In this document: positions 13,894-19,873 of the stretch, in pieces
How positions within the stretch are numbered: the first letter of the stretch is position 1
How the letters are laid out: each line of letters begins with the position of its first letter
Source of the DNA: an uncultured Collinsella sp.
GTDB taxonomy: Bacteria; Actinomycetota; Coriobacteriia; Coriobacteriales; Coriobacteriaceae
Direction: 5' to 3'
Length of the DNA: 19,873 nt
Assembly (NCBI GenBank): GCA_900542175.1
Contig: UQNC01000035.1
Coordinates: 1-19,873 of the forward strand
Notes under the pieces: generated by a model
What the model was told of the DNA's origin: nothing
The model's database searches: none
What the model saw: only the letters and a program-made list of their open reading frames with translations
Made by a program: the position numbers and the translations under genes

Positions 13894-14862
13894 ATGAACG
13901 TATCGCAAGCACTCGAATACGAGCGCCAGCCGTTTATCCCCATGTTTATCTACGGCGACCACGGCGCCATGGAGTCCGAGCGCCAGAAGGGCGAGGAGGC
14001 CCTCAAGGTGCTCGAGACCGAGTACTTTACCGCCGAGGGCGACCCCGGCTTCGACTTTGCCACCGTGCGCGACCTGGCCGACCGCAACCGCGACCTGTGC
14101 GACCAGATTGGCGAGGCGCGTCTGCGCAACGTGACGCCCGCGACGCTCTCGCGCGGCCTGTCCGATGCCGACACCTGCGCCGCCATCGGCAAGATGCAAA
14201 AGCGCACCGCCGCGTCCGTTATGCGCGAAATCCGCGGCGACCGCGACGCACTCGGCGTGGCCTACGCCCGCAAGCCCATCCAGGGCACCGTGCTCGGTAT
14301 CGACATCGAGACCACCGGCCGTGCACCCGAGCGCGGCTATATCATCAACGTGGGCTGGGAGATCATGGAGCTCACCAGCGACGCCGTCCCGCATGACGCC
14401 GAGGCACACTACTGCGGCCTGCCCGACATCTACCGCGGCAAAGATGTGCCGCTGTCGAATATCCACCACATTACCTGGGACGACATCGACGGCAAAACGC
14501 CCTTCCGCGAGAACAAGGAGCTGCAAAAGCAGCTGCTCAAGCTTATGAAGAAGTACCCGTACATGGCGCATAACGCCGCCTTTGAGGACAGCTGGTTCAA
14601 GATTCACCTGGACGGTTACGCCGAGGCACGCCGCGCGGGTAAGATCATCGTCATCGACTCGCGCCAGATCTGCCGCAGCCTGGACGCCGACGTGCGCTCG
14701 CTCCCCCGCGAGTCCGCCCCCGCCGCGCTCGAGAACTGGGCACGCCGTCGCGGCACCCTCGCGCCCGACGCCAACGAGCAGCATCTGGGTCTGGACGACA
14801 CCGACCTCATGCTCCGCACGGTACAGGCCGAGTTCAACCTCAAGAACCTGTTTGCGAAATAA
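13894..14862 (+). CDS. DEDDh 3'-5' exonuclease with unknown N-terminal domain
   Basis: 322 aa. Residues 132-320 form a DnaQ-like exonuclease: ExoI GIDIETTG (D137, E139), ExoII HNAAFED (H226-N227, D232) and ExoIII HLGLDD (H297, D302), with the spacing expected for the DEDDh subgroup. It would remove nucleotides from 3' ends of DNA or RNA using two metal ions. The ~125-residue N-terminal part (EYERQPFIPMFIYGDHGAME, then charged helices) matches no family I recognise; it contains a helical, arginine-rich stretch around 85-125. AAGGAG lies 8-9 bases before the ATG. It is monocistronic, with a terminator 70 bp downstream. It is unlikely to be the replicative proofreading subunit, given the extra domain and lack of a polymerase context. 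Confidence 0.85.
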   Translation: MNVSQALEYERQPFIPMFIYGDHGAMESERQKGEEALKVLETEYFTAEGDPGFDFATVRDLADRNRDLCDQIGEARLRNVTPATLSRGLSDADTCAAIGKMQKRTAASVMREIRGDRDALGVAYARKPIQGTVLGIDIETTGRAPERGYIINVGWEIMELTSDAVPHDAEAHYCGLPDIYRGKDVPLSNIHHITWDDIDGKTPFRENKELQKQLLKLMKKYPYMAHNAAFEDSWFKIHLDGYAEARRAGKIIVIDSRQICRSLDADVRSLPRESAPAALENWARRRGTLAPDANEQHLGLDDTDLMLRTVQAEFNLKNLFAK

Positions 14863-14929
14863 CCGATCCATCTGCGGGAGCGCCTGCCAGGCACAGTGCA
14901 ATCCGTCTGGACGCACTGGCACGCAGTAA

Positions 14930-14965
14930 ACTAGGGCGCAGTCTTATGGCTGCACCCTAGTTTTA
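14930..14965 (+). terminator. Terminator of the exonuclease gene
   Basis: ACTAGGGcGCAG (14930-14941) pairs with CTGCaCCCTAGT (14950-14961) with one internal mismatch and an eight-base loop. TTTTAAT follows. Confidence 0.85.
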
Positions 14966-15009
14966 ATCAAAACGAGCAAATACGCATGCTTCACATAGTC
15001 GGCAGATTG

Positions 15010-15039
15010 GCCCACCTACTTTTTTCGAGTTGTTCGGCC
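15010..15039 (+). repeat. 30-bp dispersed repeat, copy 1 (left flank of gene B, forward)
   Basis: Forward copy with core CCACCTACTTTTTTCGAG then TTGTTCGGCC. It matches copy 3 (16641-16670) at about 26 of 30 positions, and is inverted relative to copy 2 (15174-15203) at about 22 of 30. Confidence 0.6.
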
Positions 15040-15173
15040 AGCTGAACCACTAGTCGAGGCCCCTTGAACCGCAATCGAGCGCTATAGTCGCCCCAATTTC
15101 GCAACCAAGCCCTATAAATCTACCTGAATCAATTCGAATAAGACGTTGCGATCACACCATTCGTATAGGATAA

Positions 15174-15203
15174 GGCCGAATAACTCAAATTATGTTGGTG
15201 AGG
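15174..15203 (-). repeat. 30-bp dispersed repeat, copy 2 (left flank of gene B, reverse)
   Basis: Reverse-orientation copy with core GGCCGAATAACTCAAATT followed by ATGTTGGTGAGG. It is closest to copy 4 (16835-16864), about 24 of 30. Between copy 2 and gene B, 15204-15414 shows no supportable gene and is AT-richer than the neighbours. Confidence 0.55.
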
Positions 15204-15414
15204 CATCTGAGCGGTCGGCAAAAACGCTTAGAAGCTACGAATCCGCAACTAAAGTTCACCAAAATGGGGCAGCCGACAGAAACCTCCCCAGCCGAAGCTG
15301 CCCCCCTCAATACGACAGCTCAAAAACCCACCGTTCGCAGAAGATAAGCCGCGCCCCAATACCGTTGCCCGAAGTTTCGAGCGTATATGGCGTCCGCTAT
15401 GCCATCATGCGCGT

Positions 15415-16623
15415 ATGGGAATCGTTCTGTCACATACCACGGCACGCGCTGTATACCAAACAGTCAACTCGCTCGCAAGCCACGCGACCGATCCCATATC
15501 TATGGAAAAGATCAAGGTGTCTGCGCCGACCACGTCCAACCTGGAAGCGGCGCGAGCATGGCTCAACAGAAAGAATGTCGATTCTGAAAGCATCCATGTG
15601 CTGACGTTTTCCAATAATGCCAAAAGGCACCGCAAGGGCTGCATCTGCCACTGCACGCGCTATACGTTTGATGCAGAAAGCTACCTAGAACTCGAGCCGA
15701 ACGTCTACATCGTCGATATCAAGCCGTGCGCGTTAGAAGCAGCAGCCGACCTCAACCTTTCGGAGCTCGTTGAGTATTACTTTGAAATCTGCGGCTCCTA
15801 CGCGCTTGGAACGTCCGACGAAACTCAATATCGCGAGCGCCCAGCCCTAACCAGCGTTGAAGAGCTCAGAGCCTTCTTTTCAGAGGCATCGGGGTATCGT
15901 GGATCTAATAAAGCACTTAAGGCACTTTCTTATGTACGCGAAGGCTGTCGCTCCCCACTCGAAACGGCGTTTGTCATGATGCTGACAATGCCCAAGTCAA
16001 TGGGTGGCTTAGCCATACGCGCTATCAAAACGGACTATCCGATCCCAGTCCCCAAAAGATACGCCGCCCTAACGCGACGGACGGTTTTCTACCTCGACGC
16101 GCTGCTCGAAAATTCGATGACCGATATCGAATACAACGGCTTTTACCACGACGAGCCCGAACAGCAATCAATTGACGAGGAACGCCGAAACACGCTGCGA
16201 AACATGGGATATGCCGTTATCACAGTTAGTCGTCATTCGTTTTTCAAGCAGTCCGCTTTTAGGCGGGTCATGGAAGCGATTCGCATTCGCGAGAAGATAT
16301 GGCCCGGTCGACTCCCGGATAACTTCGCCATCCTGCAAGAAACTCTTCGTCAATTTGTCTTGCGGCGCTACTTCGAATACGGTCGCCGCGTCCTGGAGAC
16401 ACTCAAAGAAGAAGAGGCCGCCAAGCGCGAAATTGCAAGCCAATATCCGCAAGCTGATGACCCGAGCATCAACGATGTGCCAGAACCCGACGACATGCAA
16501 CACGTCGGGGCCCTTGCTGAGGAAATCAATGGGGCTTGGGAATGCGACATGTTCGCAAAAATCGATGAAAACCGCACGGAAGACGACACGATTATTGATC
16601 TAATTGAGAATTCGCTCTTCTAA
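15415..16623 (+). CDS. Gene B: DUF559/Vsr-like putative nuclease with acidic C-terminal extension
   Basis: 402 aa; function not established. The N-terminal part begins MGIVLSHTTARAVYQ and contains SIHVLTFSN and a Cys/His cluster GCICHC (75-80). The C-terminal part has GYRGSNKALKALSYV, SPLE (180-183), D228 in FYLDALLEN, strand IEYNG (238-242), H245, then DEERRNTLRNMGYAVITVSR (254-273). D228, E239-x-N241 and the following helix resemble a PD-(D/E)xK endonuclease core of the DUF559/Vsr type, though the expected lysine is not evident. It aligns with gene A along most of its length, with low identity. Residues about 325-402 form a charged, acidic tail missing in A. No ribosome site precedes the ATG, so it could be leaderless or weakly translated. 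It is isolated and bracketed by inverted repeat pairs. A role in defence is speculative. Confidence 0.6.
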   Translation: MGIVLSHTTARAVYQTVNSLASHATDPISMEKIKVSAPTTSNLEAARAWLNRKNVDSESIHVLTFSNNAKRHRKGCICHCTRYTFDAESYLELEPNVYIVDIKPCALEAAADLNLSELVEYYFEICGSYALGTSDETQYRERPALTSVEELRAFFSEASGYRGSNKALKALSYVREGCRSPLETAFVMMLTMPKSMGGLAIRAIKTDYPIPVPKRYAALTRRTVFYLDALLENSMTDIEYNGFYHDEPEQQSIDEERRNTLRNMGYAVITVSRHSFFKQSAFRRVMEAIRIREKIWPGRLPDNFAILQETLRQFVLRRYFEYGRRVLETLKEEEAAKREIASQYPQADDPSINDVPEPDDMQHVGALAEEINGAWECDMFAKIDENRTEDDTIIDLIENSLF

Positions 16624-16640
16624 AGGCGATCTCTGCGGAT

Positions 16641-16670
16641 GTCCACCTACATTTTTCGACTTATTCGGCC
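16641..16670 (+). repeat. 30-bp dispersed repeat, copy 3 (right flank of gene B, forward)
   Basis: Core CCACCTACATTTTTCGAC then TTATTCGGCC, 17 bp after the gene B stop. Same orientation as copy 1 and the closest match to it. Confidence 0.6.
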
Positions 16671-16697
16671 ACCGATGTGCCAGATTGGCTGCAGCAA

Positions 16698-16803
16698 TGC
16701 TCAATATAACTTTAGATAAAACTGATTCTGCAGGAACTCCCGTAGAGGAAGAACTGATTCTCGCGGTATTTAACACGATAAAGTACAAATATGAACAGTT
16801 CTA
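16698..16803 (+). other. Short coding-like frame, possible remnant
   Basis: A 35-codon stretch reads MLNITLDKTDSAGTPVEEEL and continues ILAVFNTIKYKYEQF before a stop. It has protein-like composition but no ribosome site, and matches nothing I recognise. It lies between repeat copies 3 and 4. It may be a decayed gene end or chance. Confidence 0.2.
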
Positions 16804-16834
16804 ATGCTTCTCAAGGTGGCTTTCTTAGCATGCT

Positions 16835-16864
16835 GGCCGAACATCTCGAAATATGTTGGCGAGC
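16835..16864 (-). repeat. 30-bp dispersed repeat, copy 4 (right flank of gene B, reverse)
   Basis: Core GGCCGAACATCTCGAAAT followed by ATGTTGGCGAGC. It closes the right-hand inverted pair with copy 3 and is most similar to copy 2. Confidence 0.55.
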
Positions 16865-16938
16865 ATTGCGTCGATGTCTCCCAACCCGCAGAAAATCGCA
16901 GAGGCGGCAAGCAGTCATCGAAATTAACGTAAATAGTA

Positions 16939-16966
16939 TTGACATATGAACATGCGCTCATATAAT
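16939..16966 (+). promoter_or_regulatory. Sigma-70-type promoter of the metal operon
   Basis: Consensus -35 TTGACA (16939-16944) and -10 TATAAT (16961-16966) with 16-bp spacing, 47 bp upstream of the arsR-type gene. Spacer and -10 are covered by the left operator, so repressor binding would block RNA polymerase. Confidence 0.85.
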
Positions 16967-16999
16967 CGGAAGTAAGTTATATGAGCGCATGTTCATATG
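16943..16999. promoter_or_regulatory. Paired ArsR/SmtB operators: perfect 22-bp inverted repeat
   Basis: Arms at 16943-16964 and 16978-16999 are exact reverse complements, with 13 bases between them. Each arm is itself an imperfect palindrome (ATATGAACATGCGCTCATAT), the form recognised by ArsR/SmtB dimers such as SmtB, CzrA and ZiaR. One arm overlaps the promoter, the other the leader up to the ribosome site, so two dimers can bind side by side. Metal binding would release them. Confidence 0.8.
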
Positions 17000-17012
17000 A
17001 AAGGATGTTGCA

Positions 17013-17378
17013 ATGAGCAGCCACGCTGATGAAACAAAGACTGGCATCGAGGCCACCGAGCTGATCGTCCCCACCACCTGCTCGCCCGAGGACCTTCCCG
17101 ACGAGGAGCTGCTGTACGACCTTGCCGACCTGTTCAAGGTCTTCAGCGACACCACGCGTATCAAGATCCTCTACGCCCTCATGGGCCGCGAACTCTGCGT
17201 GGCAGACATCGCCGAAGCGACCACGACCTCGCAGTCCGCGGTGTCGCACCAGCTACGCACGCTTAAGCAATCACACCTGGTCAAATTCCGACGCGACGGC
17301 CGCAACATCCTCTACTCGCTCGCCGACGACCATGTCTACACCATGCTCAACCAGGGCATGAGCCACATCTGCGAATAG
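17013..17378 (+). CDS. ArsR/SmtB-family metal-responsive repressor, alpha5 Zn-site type
   Basis: 121 aa winged-helix repressor. After a 35-residue N-terminal arm with one Cys (TTCSPEDLPD) comes the family core: LADLFKVFSDTTRIKILYAL, then RELCVADIAEA and TTSQSAVSHQLRTLKQSHLV, the recognition helix, and the wing RRDGRNILYSLAD. The C-terminus has D105-x-H107-x10-H118-x2-E121, exactly the alpha5 metal site of SmtB, CzrA and ZiaR that senses Zn(II), or Co(II) in some members. The CadC-type alpha3N site (ELCVCDL) is incomplete, with only one Cys. It should repress its own operon and release DNA when metal is high. AAAGGA lies nine bases before the ATG. First gene of an operon with the HMA protein and the P1B ATPase. 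Confidence 0.92.
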   Translation: MSSHADETKTGIEATELIVPTTCSPEDLPDEELLYDLADLFKVFSDTTRIKILYALMGRELCVADIAEATTTSQSAVSHQLRTLKQSHLVKFRRDGRNILYSLADDHVYTMLNQGMSHICE

Positions 17379-17441
17379 CGACCAACCACGGTACCAGCGC
17401 GGCCTGCACCCAAGCCGCAAAAACAGGGAAAGGAACCCACC

Positions 17442-17660
17442 ATGAAAAAGCAGTTCAAGCTCGACGAGATCGACTGCGCCAACTGTGCGCGTGAGCTTCA
17501 GGACGAGCTGGCCAAGCTCGAAGGCGTCAAGTCCGTTTCGGTCAACTTTATGACCCAGAAGTTGACGCTCGAGGCCGACGACGCCGAGTTCGAAGAGGTC
17601 CTGGACCGCGTCGTGGAGTTTACCGCCGACGCCGAGCCGGACTGCGAGATCATTCTCTAG
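17442..17660 (+). CDS. Free-standing HMA metallochaperone
   Basis: 72 aa, a single heavy-metal-associated domain with beta-alpha-beta-beta-alpha-beta layout. The metal loop is EIDCANCARE (C12, C15). DCANCA is typical of the N-terminal HMA domains of Zn/Cd/Pb ATPases and differs from the MxCxxC of copper chaperones such as CopZ. It would bind a soft divalent cation in the cytosol and either pass it to the ATPase encoded next or act as a metal buffer. GGAAAGG precedes the ATG. It is 63 bp behind the repressor gene. The ATPase in this operon has no HMA domain, so this protein probably takes that role in trans. Confidence 0.9.
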   Translation: MKKQFKLDEIDCANCARELQDELAKLEGVKSVSVNFMTQKLTLEADDAEFEEVLDRVVEFTADAEPDCEIIL

Positions 17661-17681
17661 CCTGCGCATACGCTGACCCGC

Positions 17682-17704
17682 AAGGCCGCGCTTGCCGCGG
17701 CCTT
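17682..17704 (+). terminator. Intra-operon hairpin (possible attenuator)
   Basis: AAGGCCGCG (17682-17690) pairs with CGCGGCCTT (17696-17704) around a CTTGC loop. It is followed by only one further T, so termination would be partial. Located between the HMA gene and the third operator. Confidence 0.45.
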
Positions 17705-17716
17705 TGCTCGCGAAGT

Positions 17717-17737
17717 TATATGAGCGAGTGTTCATAC
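17717..17737. promoter_or_regulatory. Third ArsR/SmtB operator, before the ATPase gene
   Basis: TATATGAGCG-ag-TGTTCATA matches the right arm of the main operator at 18 of 20 positions. It lies 22 bp before the ATPase ATG. An internal promoter is likely but its boxes are weak (TACATT at 17735-17740 is the best -10 candidate). The repressor could thus control the ATPase separately from the repressor-HMA pair. Confidence 0.7.
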
Positions 17738-17759
17738 ATTCAAATGGGAGGTTTGAATC

Positions 17760-19712
17760 ATGGCAGCCGCCGATCCCACAAAGAAAAAGAAGAAGCGCAA
17801 GAAGAAAGAGTCCCTTGAGCATAAGCGCAACCGTATCCTGGTAGCGCTAGGCATTTTTGCGGTGGTGTACGCCCTCGACGAGCTCGGTACCCTTACCGCC
17901 GCATTCGGCACCCCGGGTGACATCTACGCCAGCTTCGTGCTGTTCCTGGTGCCGTTCCTAATTGCCGGCTACGACGTGCTCCAGAAGGCGTTCAGCAACA
18001 TCCGCCGCGGCAAAGCCTTCGACGAGAGTTTCCTTATGGCAGTCGCGACCATCGGCGCGTTTGCCATGGTGCTCTTCCCCGATACCGATCCGCACATGGC
18101 CGAAGGCGCCGCCGTCATGCTGTTCTACCAGGTCGGTGAGCTGTTCCAGGCATACGCCGTGGGCAAGAGTCGCAAGTCGATCAGTGCCATGATGGACATC
18201 GCGCCCGACTACGCTAACGTCGAGCAAGCCGACGGCACGCTCGAACAGGTCTTTCCCGATGACATCGCCGTCGGCACCGTGATCGTGGTCAAGCCCGGCG
18301 AGCGCGTGCCTATCGACGGCGTCATCGTCGAGGGCGAGACGCAGCTCGACACCGCCGCGCTCACGGGCGAGTCAGTCCCCCGCCCCGCCAAGTCCGGCGA
18401 CGATATCATCGGCGGTTGCATCAACATGACGGGCCTCATCCACATGCGCACCACCAAGCCGTTTGGCGAGTCCACCGTCGCACGCGTCCTGGAGCTCGTG
18501 GAGAATGCCAGCGAAAAGAAGGCGCGCACCGAGAACTTCATCACGCGCTTTGCCCGCGTCTACACCCCCGCCGTCACCGGCGCTGCCGCGGTGCTCGCGC
18601 TCGGCGGCGGCCTGGTCACCGGTGCCTGGTCCGACTGGATTCTGCGCGGTCTGACCTTCCTGGTCGTCAGCTGCCCGTGCGCCCTCGTGATCAGCGTACC
18701 GCTGAGCTTCTTTGGCGGCATCGGCGGCGCGTCCAAGCTGGGCGTTCTCATCAAGGGCTCCAACTACCTCGAGACGCTCGCCGACGTGGACACCGTCGTC
18801 TTCGACAAAACGGGCACCCTCACCAACGGCACGTTCTCGGTCGTCGCGGTGCATCCCGAGGCAGGCTATACCGAGCAGTCGCTGCTCGAAGTCGCAGCAC
18901 TCGCCGAGTCGTTCTCCGATCACCCTATCGCGCAGTCGGTACGCGCCGCCTACCAGGACGAGCTCGACCCCAAGCGCGTGACGGATTCCGCCAATGACGC
19001 AGGCCACGGCGTGTCGGCGACCATCGACGGCAAGCACGTCGTCGTCGGCAACGCCAAGATGCTCGCTGTGGCCGGCGTTGAAGCGCCCGATTGCGAGGTT
19101 GTCGGCACGATCCTCCACGTGCTGGTCGATGGCATCTATGTCGGCCACATCGTGATTGCCGACACCGTAAAGGCCGATGCCGAACAGACGATCCGTGACC
19201 TGCACACCGCTGGCATCAAACGCACCGTCATGCTCACGGGCGACCGCGAGGAGGCTGCGGCGTCTGTGGCCAAGCAGCTGGGGCTCGACGAGTTCCACGC
19301 GCAACTGCTGCCGGGCGACAAGGTCGAGCGTGTTGAAACGCTGCTCGCGGCCGAAAGCGGCAAGGGCAAGCTCGCTTTTGTGGGCGATGGCATCAACGAT
19401 GCGCCCGTGCTCACCCGTGCCGATGTGGGCATTGCCATGGGCGCCATGGGATCCGACGCCGCGATTGAGGCTGCCGACGTTGTACTCATGGACGACAAAC
19501 CGTCCAACATCGCCCGTGCCATCCGCGTGGCACGCAAGACCATGACGATTGTTTGGCAGAACATCATTTTTGCACTGGGTATTAAGCTGCTGATTCTGGT
19601 GCTCGCGGCGCTCGGCATCGCCAATATGTGGCTTGCCGTCTTTGGCGACGTGGGCGTGGCGATCATCGCCATCCTGAACGCCATGCGCGCGATGGGTGTC
19701 AAGAACCTGTAG
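17760..19712 (+). CDS. P1B-2-type Zn2+/Cd2+/Pb2+-exporting ATPase (ZntA/CadA class)
   Basis: 650 aa membrane pump that exports divalent metal using ATP. All landmarks are present: a lysine-rich cytosolic N-terminus (7-25), actuator TGES (202-205), the transmembrane CPC motif SCPCALVIS (C305, C307), phosphorylation site D349 in DKTGTLT, the ATP-binding dipeptide H388-P389 in SDHPIAQS, TGDRE, and GDGIND (542-547). The last membrane helices carry N601...K609 and D630-x-G632. This NxxxxxxxK/DxG pattern defines the P1B-2 subgroup specific for Zn, Cd and Pb rather than Cu. The usual N-terminal HMA domain is absent and replaced by the basic tail; a separate HMA protein is encoded upstream. Ribosome site GGGAGG. 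Controlled by the ArsR-type repressor through the operator just upstream. The gene name zntA or cadA would be a class label only. Confidence 0.95.
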   Translation: MAAADPTKKKKKRKKKESLEHKRNRILVALGIFAVVYALDELGTLTAAFGTPGDIYASFVLFLVPFLIAGYDVLQKAFSNIRRGKAFDESFLMAVATIGAFAMVLFPDTDPHMAEGAAVMLFYQVGELFQAYAVGKSRKSISAMMDIAPDYANVEQADGTLEQVFPDDIAVGTVIVVKPGERVPIDGVIVEGETQLDTAALTGESVPRPAKSGDDIIGGCINMTGLIHMRTTKPFGESTVARVLELVENASEKKARTENFITRFARVYTPAVTGAAAVLALGGGLVTGAWSDWILRGLTFLVVSCPCALVISVPLSFFGGIGGASKLGVLIKGSNYLETLADVDTVVFDKTGTLTNGTFSVVAVHPEAGYTEQSLLEVAALAESFSDHPIAQSVRAAYQDELDPKRVTDSANDAGHGVSATIDGKHVVVGNAKMLAVAGVEAPDCEVVGTILHVLVDGIYVGHIVIADTVKADAEQTIRDLHTAGIKRTVMLTGDREEAAASVAKQLGLDEFHAQLLPGDKVERVETLLAAESGKGKLAFVGDGINDAPVLTRADVGIAMGAMGSDAAIEAADVVLMDDKPSNIARAIRVARKTMTIVWQNIIFALGIKLLILVLAALGIANMWLAVFGDVGVAIIAILNAMRAMGVKNL

Positions 19713-19768
19713 TGTTCGTGGGCTGTCCGGCCGGGACCGGGCTTGGTTTTGAAAACGTCCTCGCGCAT

Positions 19769-19815
19769 GAGGCCCGCCTTTCCTGCTCCTGCGGAGCAAC
19801 GGAAAGGCGGGCCTC
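19769..19815. terminator. Strong nested hairpin downstream of the metal operon
   Basis: GAGGCCCGCCTTTCC (19769-19783) pairs perfectly with GGAAAGGCGGGCCTC (19801-19815), and the loop holds a second stem GCTCC/GGAGC. There is no U-tract on either side, so it may be a terminator for both convergent genes or an intergenic palindrome. Confidence 0.6.
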
Positions 19816-19827
19816 GCGCTGACGCTC

Positions 19828-19873
19828 CTATTTGGCAAGGTGTTTTTTAGAATCCATTTTGCGCTCGGCCTCG
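19828..19873 (-). CDS. C-terminal end of a minus-strand gene (partial)
   Basis: The reverse strand at the window edge reads EAERKMDSKKHLAK and a stop (TAG at 19828-19830), a charged C-terminal tail typical of a real protein end. It is convergent with the ATPase gene and directly preceded by the hairpin. Only 14 codons are visible, so the product is unknown. Confidence 0.4.
   Translation of the reverse strand, partial: EAERKMDSKKHLAK

Noticed and set aside
15146..15604. A 152-codon frame overlapping the start of gene B
   Set aside because: Its basic, serine-rich composition is noise-like, and gene B in the overlapping frame has detectable homology to gene A.
18372..19838. A 488-codon minus-strand open frame opposite the P-type ATPase
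   Set aside because: Same antisense artefact; all known ATPase motifs are in the plus frame, and this frame shows no domain.

Overview
The window is about 20 kb of GC-rich bacterial chromosome with short intergenic gaps, good Shine-Dalgarno sites and many rho-independent terminator hairpins. The strong GC bias at third codon positions also opens long meaningless antisense frames. Protein types and codon use suggest a gut actinobacterium of the Coriobacteriia, probably Collinsella-like. That assignment is inference from recall, with no database check. I see no rRNA, tRNA, CRISPR array, transposase gene or phage gene.

Left part (1-5650): a PPP-type metallophosphoesterase on the minus strand diverges from a CPA1 K+(Na+)/H+ antiporter with two C-terminal RCK_C domains. 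The serine pathway pair serC-serA follows and ends at a clear terminator.

Middle part (5650-13750): a minus-strand nuclease-like accessory gene (gene A, DUF559/Vsr-like fold suspected) diverges from an M20 metallopeptidase, which is followed by a shortened, degenerate DUF1015 protein. DUF1015 genes commonly sit beside serC-serA in Firmicutes, so gene A and the peptidase may interrupt an older serine locus. Next come two tandem histidine phosphatases and a nitroreductase on the minus strand, with a REP-like hairpin between them. A translationally coupled pair (HdeD/DUF308 membrane protein and DUF188/YaiI-YqxD protein) faces a minus-strand heavy-metal exporter of the ArsP_2 type with a very His-rich cytosolic loop.

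Right part (13890-19873): a DEDDh exonuclease with an unassigned N-terminal domain is followed by an AT-richer island. The island carries a diverged paralogue of gene A (gene B). Gene B is bracketed by four copies of a ~30-bp repeat, arranged as one inverted pair on each side; this is the least explained structure in the window. Next is a metal-homeostasis operon: an ArsR/SmtB-family repressor with an intact alpha5 Zn site, a free-standing HMA metallochaperone, and a P1B-type Zn/Cd/Pb ATPase lacking its own HMA domain. The promoter overlaps a perfect 22-bp-arm inverted repeat (two operators), and a third operator copy lies just before the ATPase. The window closes with a terminator hairpin and the last 14 codons of a minus-strand gene.

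Functional themes: metal export (P1B ATPase, ArsP_2), serine synthesis without a recognisable serB, and a pair of paralogous nuclease-like accessory genes.
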